Assembly (NCBI RefSeq): GCF_030253575.1
Contig: NC_080564.1
Coordinates: 28,609,561-28,673,560 of the forward strand
From: Rhododendron vialii
Lineage: Eukaryota; Streptophyta; Magnoliopsida; Ericales; Ericaceae
DNA: 64,000 nucleotides
Direction of reading: 5' to 3'
Shown: positions 1 through 11,253 of the stretch, one piece after another
Numbering within the stretch: the stretch's first letter is position 1
Layout of the letters: each line of letters opens with the position of its first letter
The notes under the pieces: generated by a model
Databases searched by the model: none
Seen by the model: only the letters and a program-made list of their open reading frames with translations
What the model was told of the DNA's origin: nothing
Program-made: the position numbers and the translations under genes

Positions 1-1270
1 TCATCTAACTTGAATAGATACACATTTTGTGCTTAAATCTAATGTTCACGTCTATTCATTTAACTTGAATAGTCACGCCTCTTGGATTAAAACTGTTCAC
101 AAAGGAATCAATTTCTTTAATAAGAGTAGCAGAAGCGTTAGCCATCCGAGACGGTATTTAGAAGGGTATCGCGTTGAAATTTTCTAAGGTCCAAGGAAAA
201 CCGCTGCAACTGCCATTGTCTTTATCTCGTTCTTCACTTGTACGATTGAGTTACTCGCCACGTGTTATGCTCGACTCGTGTTCTCTCAACAGGAAGGAAG
301 GAATTTCGCTAAAATGTGAGCAAACAGTCCGCAGTCAAATTGCAATAATCATTGTGCTTATAGAAAACCATTAAATTGTTAGGACACAGATCCTTTTGAG
401 ATCATCATCGATAATTGATTTTGGTTTGAGTTACTCACAAATAACATTGGCGATATGTCCGATTAATCTTCTAATATTATCCCATTATGGACTATAATGA
501 AAACCTTAAAAAAATACTAGTTTTTTGATGATCGAAAAATAATTTCTATACGTACGAAAAATATTTATGATCGAGTTCAGTGGCCGGCCAATGATTGTTT
601 TTTTTCCCATATAAAAACAACATAATGTCCGTTTTAGCTTATAGACACAAATTAAAACCAATAGTATTAACAATCTGATTTCAACTTAGGAGTTTTTTTT
701 CAGAGATGAGTGATGAATAAGGATTAGGGTGAATCCAAGTCTTAGTGTCCTTAAGTAACAAAACACAGATTAAAAATGGCTACCAACTTACAACAACTCC
801 ATGGGAAGACGCTCTTTAGGCATTTTTTTTTTTTGATAAGTACTTTCTTTTATATTTAAGATAAGTGCTACAATCGGACACGGAACGTTATGTGTCTCAA
901 CGGGACTAAAGGGAGAATTACGGGTGTCCTAACAAAAGAAGAAGAAGGTGATGTTTTAGCTACCACCGTTTAGTTTGTTGTTGTGGTAGTTGTTACGCTG
1001 ATTTGAAAAAAAAGTGCATCCACATCGCGTGTACTTACCTTCTTGAGAAGATCAATGTAAAATAAAAGAGTAAAACGAGCCATATGAATCCATGCGATTA
1101 GCCTACACCGATGGATAACAAGATTAACGCCTTCTTCACAATGAAGGTCCTGAATAAAAACTAAATCGTACAACAATAGGCGTTATTTGCGCTTGCTTCC
1201 ATACTTCTCCACAAGCGAAAAACTTAAATCACACATACTGATATAGATATTCTGTAGGTTACTAATTGAG
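1..1270. other. 3' flank of CYP71 gene 1, low-copy duplicated block
   Basis: No gene is seen. About 300-640 is clearly related to 33436-33740, and about 620-830 to 5410-5650, so this is a dispersed or segmentally duplicated block. About 1085-1165 resembles 27690-27750, the flank of P450 pseudogene 2. A T-run followed by gataagtac near 822-841 looks like the reversed 3' tail of an L1-type LINE. Confidence 0.6.
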
Positions 1271-1954
1271 TCATTCCAGAGTGTGCATGGCTGGAACAAG
1301 TTGAAGATAAATTTTCTTGTGAAGGGTTATTCCATAAGCCTCGCTCATGTCCAGGTCCTTCGCATCAGCACCACCTAAAAGCTTCCAGTCAAACCAGTAC
1401 AAGAGGTTAGCAAGCACATGTTCAACTTCCATGACACCAAATGAGATGCCCGGGCAGCCCCTTCGCCCAGCACCAAAGGGAAGGAACTGGAAGTCCTTCC
1501 CCCTAAAATCGATTGGATTGTTAGCGAATCTCTCTGGAAGAAAGTCTTCTGGCCTGTCCCATAGTGAAGGATCCCTTTGGATTGCCCATATATTGATGAA
1601 AACTCTTGTTTTTGGAAGAACATCGTAACTTCCCAACTTAGTACTCTCAGTCGATTCTCTAGGAATCAAAAAAGGAACGGGAGGATGTAATCTAAGAGTT
1701 TCTTTGACAACACATTTTAAGTAGTCCATTTGATCAATATTATCTTGATCTACTCCAGATTTCTTCCCAACCACTCTTCTTACCTCTTCTTGAGCTTTTT
1801 TCATCTTAGTTGGATTTTTCATCAGCTCTGTCATTGCCCACTCCATGGTTGCTGAACTTGTATCTGTTCCTCCTATAAACATGTCCTTTAATTTGGAAGG
1901 AAAAAAGATTCATTGAGTTAGTAAACATAGAAATGAAGGGGATTGAAACGGATT

Positions 1955-2044
<90 letters not shown>

Positions 2045-2994
2045 AGTAAAATTGCTTTAAAACTATCTGGATTGATATCCATTGCCATCATGCCTTCTTT
2101 CTGAAGTTGGAGTAGTATTTCAATGAAACATTCCTTGTCAGGTTGATCATTTTTTGTTGTTTTGGAACTCCTATGTCCTTCAATGATCTCGTCAAGGAAA
2201 GCATCTAATCCCTCGGAAGTGTCGTTCAGCCTCTTTACGAAACCAGTTAAAATATCCATCCATCCCAGAGAAGGGAAAAAATCCAAGAAGCAGAATTCTC
2301 CCATCTGCTCCATTGCAGTCCTTGATAACTCCCCGAATCTTTTCTTGTTAACTTCTCCTTCGTACTTTCTTCCTAAAATACATCTAGATATTATGCTGCT
2401 GGACAAACCAACCAACAACTCTCCAAGGTTTATTGGGGCTCTGGTAAGACTTGCGTCACGTATCTTGTCAATAAACCCTGCAACTTCTTCTTCTCTAACT
2501 GAATGAAAGGATTGCACCCTATTGAGGGTCAAAAGTTGCGAAACACAGATCTTTCTCAATTGCCTCCAATACTCGCCATGGGAAGAAAATGCTAGATCAC
2601 GGCATCCATAGGCTATGCTTTTAGCAGCCCTGGTTTGGACTCTATTGGAGAAAGTAACGTCTTGGGTCTTCATGATTTCTTTGGCCATCTCTGCTGATGT
2701 GACAACAAGAGTCGGGGCGCGACCCAAGTGTAGCAACAATATAGGGCCGTATGTTTGAGAGAGGTTGCGGAAAGACTGGTGAGGGAGTCTGCCTAGAAGG
2801 TGCAGGTGTCCAATTACAGGAAGCCGTAGCGGCGACGGTGGCAAGTTGAGTTTTCTGCTACCTTTGAAGAAGTTGAGTGCAATTAGGAGCAATATTAAGA
2901 GGAGGGATGAGAACAGAAAGGAACTGATCGATATGGTTTTGTTGAGCTCTTGACACCATTGTTGTAACATTGGTGTTAAAGCCATTCTTACCAC
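1271..2994 (-). CDS. Cytochrome P450, CYP71 family (gene 1), two exons
   Basis: Two exons: 2994-2044 and 1885-1271, split by a phase-0 GT-AG intron (2043-1886), giving about 521 residues, close to the usual 500-520. Visible in order: a hydrophobic N-terminal ER anchor (about 22-43), the proline-rich hinge PPSP (52-55), I-helix GGTDTS (322-327), K-helix ETLR (379-382), PERF (434-437) and the heme loop [10 protein letters not shown] with the thiolate Cys at about 461. Family knowledge: such proteins are microsomal monooxygenases using a reductase partner, usually in specialised metabolism; the substrate cannot be predicted. The start is uncertain: a TATA box lies only 35 bp upstream, so Met4 may be used instead. 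The splice donor is GTCTCT and runs straight into a long CT repeat, which may reduce splicing. A close paralogue lies at 28.6-30.1 kb. Confidence 0.9.
1957..2042. repeat. (GA/CT)43 microsatellite inside the gene 1 intron
   Basis: An uninterrupted 86-bp GA run. On the coding strand it reads CT and begins at the T of the splice-donor GT. It fills just over half of the 158-bp intron. If unspliced, it is translated as a Ser-Leu repeat followed by a short tail and a stop. Confidence 0.95.
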
Positions 2995-3028
2995 AACTTC
3001 TCTGTGAATGAATCACCCATGTCTCTTC

Positions 3029-3036
3029 TATTTATA
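3029..3036 (-). promoter_or_regulatory. TATA box of CYP71 gene 1
   Basis: TATAAATA on the minus strand, 35 bp upstream of the first ATG. The flanking 100 bp is conserved upstream of pseudogene 2, where the same spot reads TATATTTA. The short spacing implies a very short leader, or use of the second Met. Confidence 0.6.
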
Positions 3037-4836
3037 AGCTACATTAATTATGACATATTTAGCAAAAATGCTATGATACATGCTCCTACTTGGTGTGTAC
3101 GGTAAACGCCTTGAACTCATACACTTTAGTACTAAAAAGAAATATATAATAAGGATAATATGGTCTTTTTATGTTTATCATTAACGGTACACTTTAGTAC
3201 ATAAATTACATGGGGTCGTGTGCTAGTTTCTAAATGACAATTAGTCAATTCGCACCAAGCCCAAACTATAGAAGGTCAAGTGTAATTTGTCCATTGGGTT
3301 CCGTTAGTGGGAGCTAACGAAAGTTATCTATTGTCCTTAATTGGCATGAAATCTAAACTGCAGGATTAAAATCGAGTTGATTGAAAGAGTAAGGACCAAA
3401 GTGATCGCAAAGATCAAACTATAAGGACCAATTGAGTGATTTACCCTACAAGTAAACCAAAGTGACACAAAGATCAAACTACATGGACCATTTAAGTAAT
3501 TTGCTTACAAGTAATTAAAAGTGTACTAGCAACAAATCCTTGTTATGCACGGTAGTTTAACGATCTCAACACCAAAGATAGCATTTTGAATCTCTTAAAC
3601 AAATGATCTCTGCCTCTCAAACGTCTCTGCTCACAAGAATACCTCGTAAAACTCTATATATAGATCATACATACTTAATGTATGAGTTTTAACCCTTCTG
3701 TCTTTAATTGTTAAGATTCATTATGAATTGTAAGATTGTTGTGCTTGTACTTTTGAAACAAATTGTGCAAATATAAGAAGTAAGTGATTCGATCTTCTTT
3801 TAACATTGTGAGAAAAAATAGAAACCTTATTACACATTTGTGGGCATGTGCTACAACATACATAATGGGGCTGTTTCAATGTTTTTAAAGTGTAACATGA
3901 AACAAACCAAATTTTCAAACTTAAAATTTAAATTACAACATAAAAAATTCTCACAAATTATTTAAAATTGAGAGTTTATTTATTTGCATCTTTGATATTA
4001 CGTGCTTCAACCGCAAATGCAACCGTCTTATGTGTCCTCGAAAAAATCCGTCTTATGTGTCCTCGAAAAAATTAGCCCTACAGTGCACCCAAACCAGACG
4101 TCATACTGCAAATATTAGAAAACAAAAATAACAAATGCTAAAACAGATGATTGTTGTTAAGAAAAAAACCTCTTTGGAATTTTTCGAGATTGAGCAACAA
4201 TTGAAGCGTGAATGAGCATTAGGCAAGAAAAATGGTATAGAACCATAAACATATTTTGTCATTTTATTATTATTGATTTTTTTTCTCACCCAAAGTCGTA
4301 TTGTTAGTTATAGTTAATGAAGTTTGAACACACATCAAATTAGTGGAGTGCATGGTGCCCACCACTAGCTAACAATCCACTTGCTATTATTGATCTTTTC
4401 CGTTTCATTTTTATTTTCTTTTATCTTTTTACAAATCTATGATATCTACAGATAATAGAGAAAGCAATTATGTCATTTCAACTGTTCGTAAATGACATAA
4501 GATTAGAAGCATAAGGACCCACAAAAAATCCTAAATCTAGCCGTCCCATTCCCAATTAACAAACTTGTACGTAGCAAATTAAGATTAAGATTACAATAGA
4601 TTATGTTCACGCCATTACTTTTGGTTGATGTCTGCCGTGCTCAAAATTAAGAACCTCGACGAATCTGTAAATGACTAAAATCGTAGATATCCGTAGAAAT
4701 TTTGGATACATAAAAGAGTAAAATAATAGAAATCCTAGGCACAAAATAATGAAGGATAGAAAAATTATGTGAATCACTCATTTTAGTTTCAAATGATCCC
4801 CTCGTTGGATGCCTCTGAGAATAAACTAACCATGTT

Positions 4837-4905
<69 letters not shown>

Positions 4906-5865
4906 GTTTATACTCCATTTATTTTGAAAAAAGATATCAAAAATCCCATAAATTAAGGATGGAATGATTAGTTGTAAATCTTCTTTTTTAGAAGTTTATT
5001 AAAAGTGAGCCTATCAGTTAGAACAATTTCGATCAATGGAACCTATATGATACAGAGATTATGAGATCAATTACAAAATTTGAATGAGATAATTTATCCC
5101 TTTCATATAAAAAAACTTAGCACAAATCAATGGTTTGGATTTTAAATGATTTTTCAATCTTTTTGTTTGGGGGTATGAAAACATTTGTTCATTAATTTAT
5201 ATTTCCATATCTGGGCTAATTATCAAACTTTCTTCTTTCTAAGGTAAGCTTATTTTAGAAATTCTCTACTTGATTTTTGTTGGTGCCACATGTCGTAGCC
5301 ACGACGCTCCTCACGAAAAGTGACTTTGCATTAGTATAGATGTATAGATTAGGCCGAATCATGTATAGATTAGGCCGAATCGATGACATAATTAAGAAGG
5401 ATTCGCAATCTGAAAAGTGACTTTGCAATGTCTGTTTTAGCTTATAGGCACAAACTAAAAAGTGTTAGTATTTGCAATCTGATCATTTCAACTTAATTTG
5501 GAGTTGCTTTCAGAGATATATGAGTTGTGAATAAGGATTATGACGGATCCAAGTCTCTAAGGCTCCTTAGATGACAAACCTCAAAAATGGCCACAAAATC
5601 TACTAACAACGTCTCACTCCGTCGGGAGATGCTCTTTAGACATATTGTGACGTAAGAGTATTTACATCAAAATAATCAGATCGTATCCACTCCCCAACCG
5701 TAGATTGATTAACAAAATGATTGACAGAAATTGCGTATCGGTCTTGCTGTTATTGGTGAATTCTTGGAGGCTCCTTAATTGTAATACTCCTATCTACTAA
5801 ACCTAGCTAGTCTTCCTACACGTTAGATATGATAGGAATTCACAAGTATGTCACTAACTTAGATA
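3037..5865. other. Non-coding upstream region with small tandem duplications
   Basis: No convincing gene. At 3066-3110 is one arm of a MITE terminal repeat that is also found upstream of pseudogene 2. A segment of about 65 bp is duplicated in tandem at roughly 3391-3456 and 3457-3515. A 26-bp unit repeats at 4022-4071 and a 21-bp unit at 5339-5381. 5410-5650 is homologous to 622-830. The rest is AT-rich with nothing recognised. Confidence 0.5.
4839..4901. repeat. (CT)n microsatellite
   Basis: 63 bp of uninterrupted CT dinucleotide in AT-rich intergenic DNA. Confidence 0.95.
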
Positions 5866-5869
5866 TATA

Positions 5870-6430
5870 GGAGACTTAGTCATGACTGCAAGTCTAAATT
5901 CTGATTTAATTAAGATAGGTGATTACTCAGTAACGACTGCAAGTCCAAATTCTGATCCAATTAGGATATAAGAAAAAGAAATAGTGGACTAACTTACATA
6001 GGCGACTCAGTGACTACTGCAAGTCTAAATTCTGATTCGATTAACATAGCTGACTTAGTGACAACTACAAATCCAAGTTCTGATCCAACTAGGATTCCAC
6101 CTATCATAATAGCAAGAAACAGCGGACTAACTTACATAGGCGACTCAGTTCAGTGACGATTGCAAGTCCAAATCCAAATTCAACTAGAATTCCACCTATC
6201 ATAAGAGCATGAGACCGTACGTGGACTAACTTACATAGACGACTCAGTTCAGTGACGACTGCGAGTCCAAATCCGGATCCAATTAGGATTCCACCTATCA
6301 TAAGAGCAAGAGATTGTGGACTAACTCATATAGGCGACTCAGTGACGACTGCAAGTCCAAATTCTAATCCAATTAGGAATATTCCACCTATTATAAGAGC
6401 AACCGACTATGGACTGACGCACTATTGGGG
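5870..6430. repeat. Degenerate minisatellite, about seven units of 48-100 bp
   Basis: Repeated phrases (gcgactcagtgacgactgc, aagtccaaattctgatcc, ccacctatcataagagc, ggactaacttacatag) recur in the same order from about 5880 to 6430. Units are near 90-100 bp, with some half units near 48 bp. Short open frames on both strands here are products of the repeat, not genes. Confidence 0.8.
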
Positions 6431-7826
6431 TTTTAATGTACCTTATTGGGACATCACCATCATAATCTTACAGTACCTTTTGTTCGCTGAAAAATTAAAT
6501 TCGACTTAAAAACCAGATTGATCAATGTCGTAAAAGATACTGTATGATTTAACAGAAGTTAATTTTTTTAAAACAACTGATGGGCAGTACGATTTTTTCG
6601 ATGGGTTGATAATTGATTTGTAGAGATGAACAAACACAACGATATTCACGCACTGCGATCGTTTCTGATTCTCTCTCTTCTGTGTTGTGCGTGTGTGTAC
6701 ACACACATATGTAGCTGTGGATAGATAAGGGAAAGTTATTTTCTACTATATTATTCTAAAATTTATAGGTCGAGTGGCTATTAACATTATAATTTTTTCA
6801 ATCATGCTATAGACATGCTTCTCAGCCACATCCCAAACACTTCTCTCTCACATGCATTGCACTTCACATATCTATGGGCTCCAGTGCTTGTGAGAGAGGA
6901 GTGTCTAGAGAGTGGCCGAGAGGCATGTCCCGACCATTTCCGTAATTTTTTTTACTCCGAAAACAGCATAATGATTTCATTCAAGCCGTTGGGTATTCTT
7001 AAGAACTTTTGAGAATCATAACTCTCATCTCAATTTCATTTCAGTAATCACAAAATTACATACAGATTATGTTCGACTAAGAGCTATTTATACAAGACTA
7101 AGAGCCCTAAAATGGTTACAACAAACTTCTAACTAATCTTGAAACTAATTGCCCAACTCTTGTTAGCTTTACTAAACAGAGTTACTAAACCACAAATCAG
7201 TTGGACTTGACTTCTCTTGTAGCTGACGTGTCCTCAACATTTTGATTTGGTTGGTTTGACAATTCTCTCCAACTTCTTGTTAAATGACAATAACCCTCTC
7301 CCTTCAGTTTTCTATGAGTATTAGTTAGTACCACGGGAAGAGTTGGTATTCCCTCTCCATATGAATTATCTTTATTTATTCTTCCAGCAATAGGAAATAA
7401 GGCATGTTTTGGCTTAATAATCCCGAGCGATTAATTTTTTTTTGTCTTCATTTAAAGTTTTTTTTTCCTCGTATTTGTTCGTTTGCGTCAATTTTTTTTT
7501 TGTTTGAATTATTAGTTCGTCTTGACGAGAAGTATCTAAAAAGTAAAAAATAATGTTCACAACTAAAACTTTTTTGAATGAGGGAAGGCAAAAATAACCC
7601 AAAATTCAGTTTGTTTTGGATTGTTTGTCTTTATTCAAAACAATTTAGTTTTGAATAATTAATTTTACTTTTTAGATGCTCAGTCAAGATGAACCATTAT
7701 TTCGCAAATGATAGACGAAAAACCAACAAATGAAATTTTTTTTGACAAAGACTTACTCCACTAGAATTATTTAGCCAAAACAGGCCTAATTTTTATTCTT
7801 CTACTTCATCCTTAATCCCACTCTGA
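6431..7826. other. Intergenic, AT-rich
   Basis: No gene is recognised. About 7340-7826 is homologous to about 35150-35430, in which the 7.8-9.8 kb insertion is absent. Confidence 0.5.
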
Positions 7827-7831
7827 CTGTA

Positions 7832-9806
7832 TGTAGACACCCCATTCTGGACTGTCCAGATAACGTTATTTGTCGATCTTTTATTTTCCGAATGATGATT
7901 TTGGTCGAGAACAGTCTGAGGATAATGGTGTGTTCGAGTTTTGAGCGTCCCGAACCTCTTTCAAACCCCTTTTCAAACCCTTCAAACCAGAGCCAAACAG
8001 CCCCAGCAAAACCCAACCGGCTTACGCTAGTGCGTATATGACGTACGCTAGTTATCCGCCACGTGTCAGTCATCGGCCGTTGACCCAGTTTTTACTGGCG
8101 CACGCCAGTCAAGCCCAGTCAAATCAACTTTATTTAGCCACATGGACGAGACTTTTGTGCCACCCTGACGTCGGACACAGTAGCCCCTGATGATTATATC
8201 GTCCAGGCCCGTCCCCCTTCTCTCTTACACCCCCCATCAAGGCAAGTCCCATGCATTTAATGCATGGGAGGCTCCCCTCTTCAAGCAACCAGCCAAACAA
8301 GGCTTTAGCCCCAGACTGATCTCAGTCTCTTTCCCCTATAAATACCCCCTTGCATTCATTTGCAAGGGGTTAGCCTCATTAAGAAGCACAAAACTTTCTT
8401 CTAATCTCTTCTTGCTCTCTATTTCTCTTCTTCCATTGAAAGAGAAAGGAAAGCAGCCCACCTCCATACACCCTGCTGACATACAGCCACCTTCTTAGCC
8501 TCCATCTTCAACCCATAAGCTCAATACCTCTTTCAAACCTCAATACAAAAAGGTATACCACCTTTACGTTCTTTTCTGTTTTCGACTCCTGAGGGGAACC
8601 AGCAAGGCCCAGGGTAGTAAACAATACTAGTCCTGGCCTTGGACTTAAAAAATACAACAATCGTATGAGGTGACACATGGTGCACGCCAGTGACCATATG
8701 CCGTATGCCAGTCATGGCAGAACGAGCACCACTGGCATGGGGATCATGGATCACCATTTCTGTCATTTTATCTTTCTGTCAATCACCCTTGCATGCTAAA
8801 TAACCAGTTTACTACTTTTTGTATACCTAGAACTGTTTAGAGGTGGTAGTTACTGCTTACTCTTTGATCTGTTCAAAAGGCCTCTGGGATCCTTCTGGTC
8901 ATGTTCCAGAGCCCAGATGATGCAAAAGCCAAGCATTGGACCCATACAAAACTGGCGTACGGCCTTCCATTTCTGGCGTACGGCAGTTTATATCACGATC
9001 CAGTGGCTGGCCCTTGCATCTTAGTTTAATCTTGGCCTCTTTTATATCCCCACACTGTTTTTGGGGTATTATGCTGCTTTTCTTGGCTTGAAGCCATCTC
9101 TCTTGTCTGTAACTGTATATATTATATTCTATTAAACTGCGTGGTTTGTTCTGAGTGTGCGCTGATCCCTTTCCAGAGCCTAGAGGATTGCAAACAAAGA
9201 CTGAGCAACCAAACAAGTGGAGTACGCCAGTTATGAGGTGGCGTGCGCATGTCCAATCAGCATGCAGTGGCTCGGCCAGTGCATGCTGACAGAACCTGCT
9301 TACGTTCCTTCAGGGCAGCGTACTTCAGTTTATTCAAGCTGCTCAGTGCTTGTTCTCAATCTATATTTAGCATTGCAAGCAAAATCATCCATAAACATTT
9401 TGTCACATAATTACAACTTGTTACAGTTTTAACCCCCGTTAACTGTTCCCCCGCCCTAACTGGCCAAAAAAAATGATCAAATGAGAGAAAAATGCAAACG
9501 TTTTACAAAATGCCCGAGTAGAGACCGATCTCCGGATTGAGCGAGAGAGGTGCCATAAAACTCTTCCCCTCTCGTAACCTGGCTCCCGAACCTCAGATAT
9601 CGAAAGTGACGACGGACCAGTCTACAAGCCTTTTTTTTTTCTCAAAATCAAACAAACGTGGCAAACGTTTTTCGAGTTCGGTTCCTTGGGTGTTTCACCG
9701 CTAAAACCCGAGTGGCGACTCTGAATCGAGGCGTTTCGCCGCGCTTTTTCGAAAAAGGGCCGCGCCCAATTTTTGTAAACGAAAATTTCCGGGTCGCGTG
9801 CCCACA
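7832..9806 (+). mobile_element. Solo LTR of an LTR retrotransposon, 1975 bp
   Basis: The segment begins TGTAGACACCCC, ends GCGTGCCCACA, and is flanked on both sides by the 5-bp direct repeat CTGTA (7827-7831 and 9807-9811). The paralogous block near 35430 lacks it, which gives an empty site. There is no coding sequence. A TATA box lies at 8337. The 3' end has the gagtggcgactctgaatcg type of sequence common before the primer site of plant Ty3/gypsy elements. Most likely it was left by recombination between the two LTRs of a full element. Confidence 0.85.
8337..8344 (+). promoter_or_regulatory. TATA box of the solo LTR
   Basis: TATAAATA within a C-rich context about 505 bp into the LTR, the usual position of the retrotransposon promoter. 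It supports plus orientation. Confidence 0.5.
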
Positions 9807-9811
9807 CTGTA

Positions 9812-11124
9812 ATGTATTTTGTTTTATAAATAGCAACAAGCAGGCGATCGATCATCGCATGCATATACATGCATGCTTTTGATCAAATGAGTTCAAGTTT
9901 TGGCTGCAAGCACAATGTCAAGTTTGTGGTTTGGAACATACGGGGAGAAAAGCGACATACAACCATTCCATGAAATTACGTACACACTACCATTGCATGT
10001 AACGCAAGATTTATGTAGACCATTGGAGCACTCATTTGTTGGGTGATCAGATGGTTGAAGCCTGGTTTATTTATATCAAGAGTACTGCATCTGGTTTTTT
10101 TTTTTTTTGTTTCCTTTCCGGTTTCAGATCCTAATTAACCATGTGCAAGTGACATTTAAGTGAGCATAAAATTGAGCCAACAATCAGCATGCATACGAAC
10201 AATCAATCGTGACCGCAATCTCCAAGCCAGAATCAGTACTGTGCAATTCCTGAAAGATTGACACTACAGGCAACAGGGAAAAATCTAATAGGCACCTAAT
10301 CTTGTTGCCAGTTGCACGATTGCATTTGTTGGGGGATTGGAGAATGTTAAGCATGTCTTAGAAAACTGAGGAGACCGAGGTTTTGGATGAAGTGCAAAAA
10401 TATTTCCCCATAGTACGGTATATATTTACAAAGAGACCCGAAATCATCGTTGCAGCACATCACTGGGAGGACGTAGTAGTACTACAAGCAGCAGCAGCAG
10501 CAATCTACCAACACTACACACTTGTTGCAGCAAAAATGAGCCAAGTGATCCACTTACTCCCTCAAAGACCAATCAATATTCCTAGCGATTCAACGCATTG
10601 TCAATATTATAGCCACAGTATCACAATTAATCCAAGTGGTCATTATCGAAGAAAGGATGCCTATGGGCCTTACGGGTTGTCAATCTATCTGAAGGATCAT
10701 ATATACTTCAGAAGCCCTTGCAACAGATGTATTAGATCACCAGCAGAATGATCTACATATATTACGCATTATTATGTTCTGCCATGAAAACCCAAAAACA
10801 AAGTAAGCGACGTAGTTTATGGGAAAATAATGTAAAAGCAGCACAAAAAAAGCCAACCCCCATTCACTCAGTATGAGTTTGGAGGCATAATCTTTCCTCA
10901 AATGCATACGTCCGTACAATTATGCAAGAGAAATATCCCCTAAAATAGTATAGAGCCAGAGCTTATAAATAGAGCAAATCAATGGGCCACAATGGCAAAG
11001 CTAAATTATTGCTTTCACTGCTTACAAAAAACCTTGAAAGACAGCAAAAGTCTTGTTTTTGGATGACACCACCACATCCATGACAAACAGTGAAATAGCG
11101 CATGTGAAAAGCAAAGGCGGCGCG
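9812..11124. other. Intergenic; homologous to 35430-35480 and 38680-38940
   Basis: About 9812-9860 continues the homology to the 35.4-kb block. About 9880-10080 matches the 38.7-38.9 kb block (shared phrases such as gggagaaaagcgacatacaa and agatggttgaagcctggttt). A 122-codon open frame at 10383-10751 has low-complexity features, no recognisable domain and no paralogue support, so I do not call it a gene. Confidence 0.45.
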
Positions 11125-11253
11125 TTTTTTTTTGATAGGCAACAAAATTTTATTAAAAACTCGACAAAGGATACATCGAGAAGAGACCAAATATAGACCA
11201 ATGAGAAAGAGGTACTGTATATGCCTGAGGGAAAACAAAATAGAAAAGAGGAT
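11125..11253 (-). mobile_element. LINE 3' end fragment
   Basis: A T-run followed by gataggcaacaaaattttat, then ctcgacaaaggatacatcgag. Reversed, this is the AATAAAATTTTGTTGCCTATC-poly(A) type of 3' terminus of plant L1 elements. The 5' limit is not clear. Confidence 0.5.

Noticed and set aside
1347..1628. Open frame on the plus strand inside P450 gene 1
   Set aside because: It is the complement of a conserved P450 exon; similar mirror frames occur opposite genes 3 and 4 (44475-44759 and 48277-48579).
5870..6430. CRISPR-like array
   Set aside because: Repeats are degenerate, contiguous and of varying length, in a plant genome.
10383..10751. 122-codon plus-strand frame
   Set aside because: No domain, an alanine run from a gca repeat, and no homologue in the paralogous block. 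Treated as chance.
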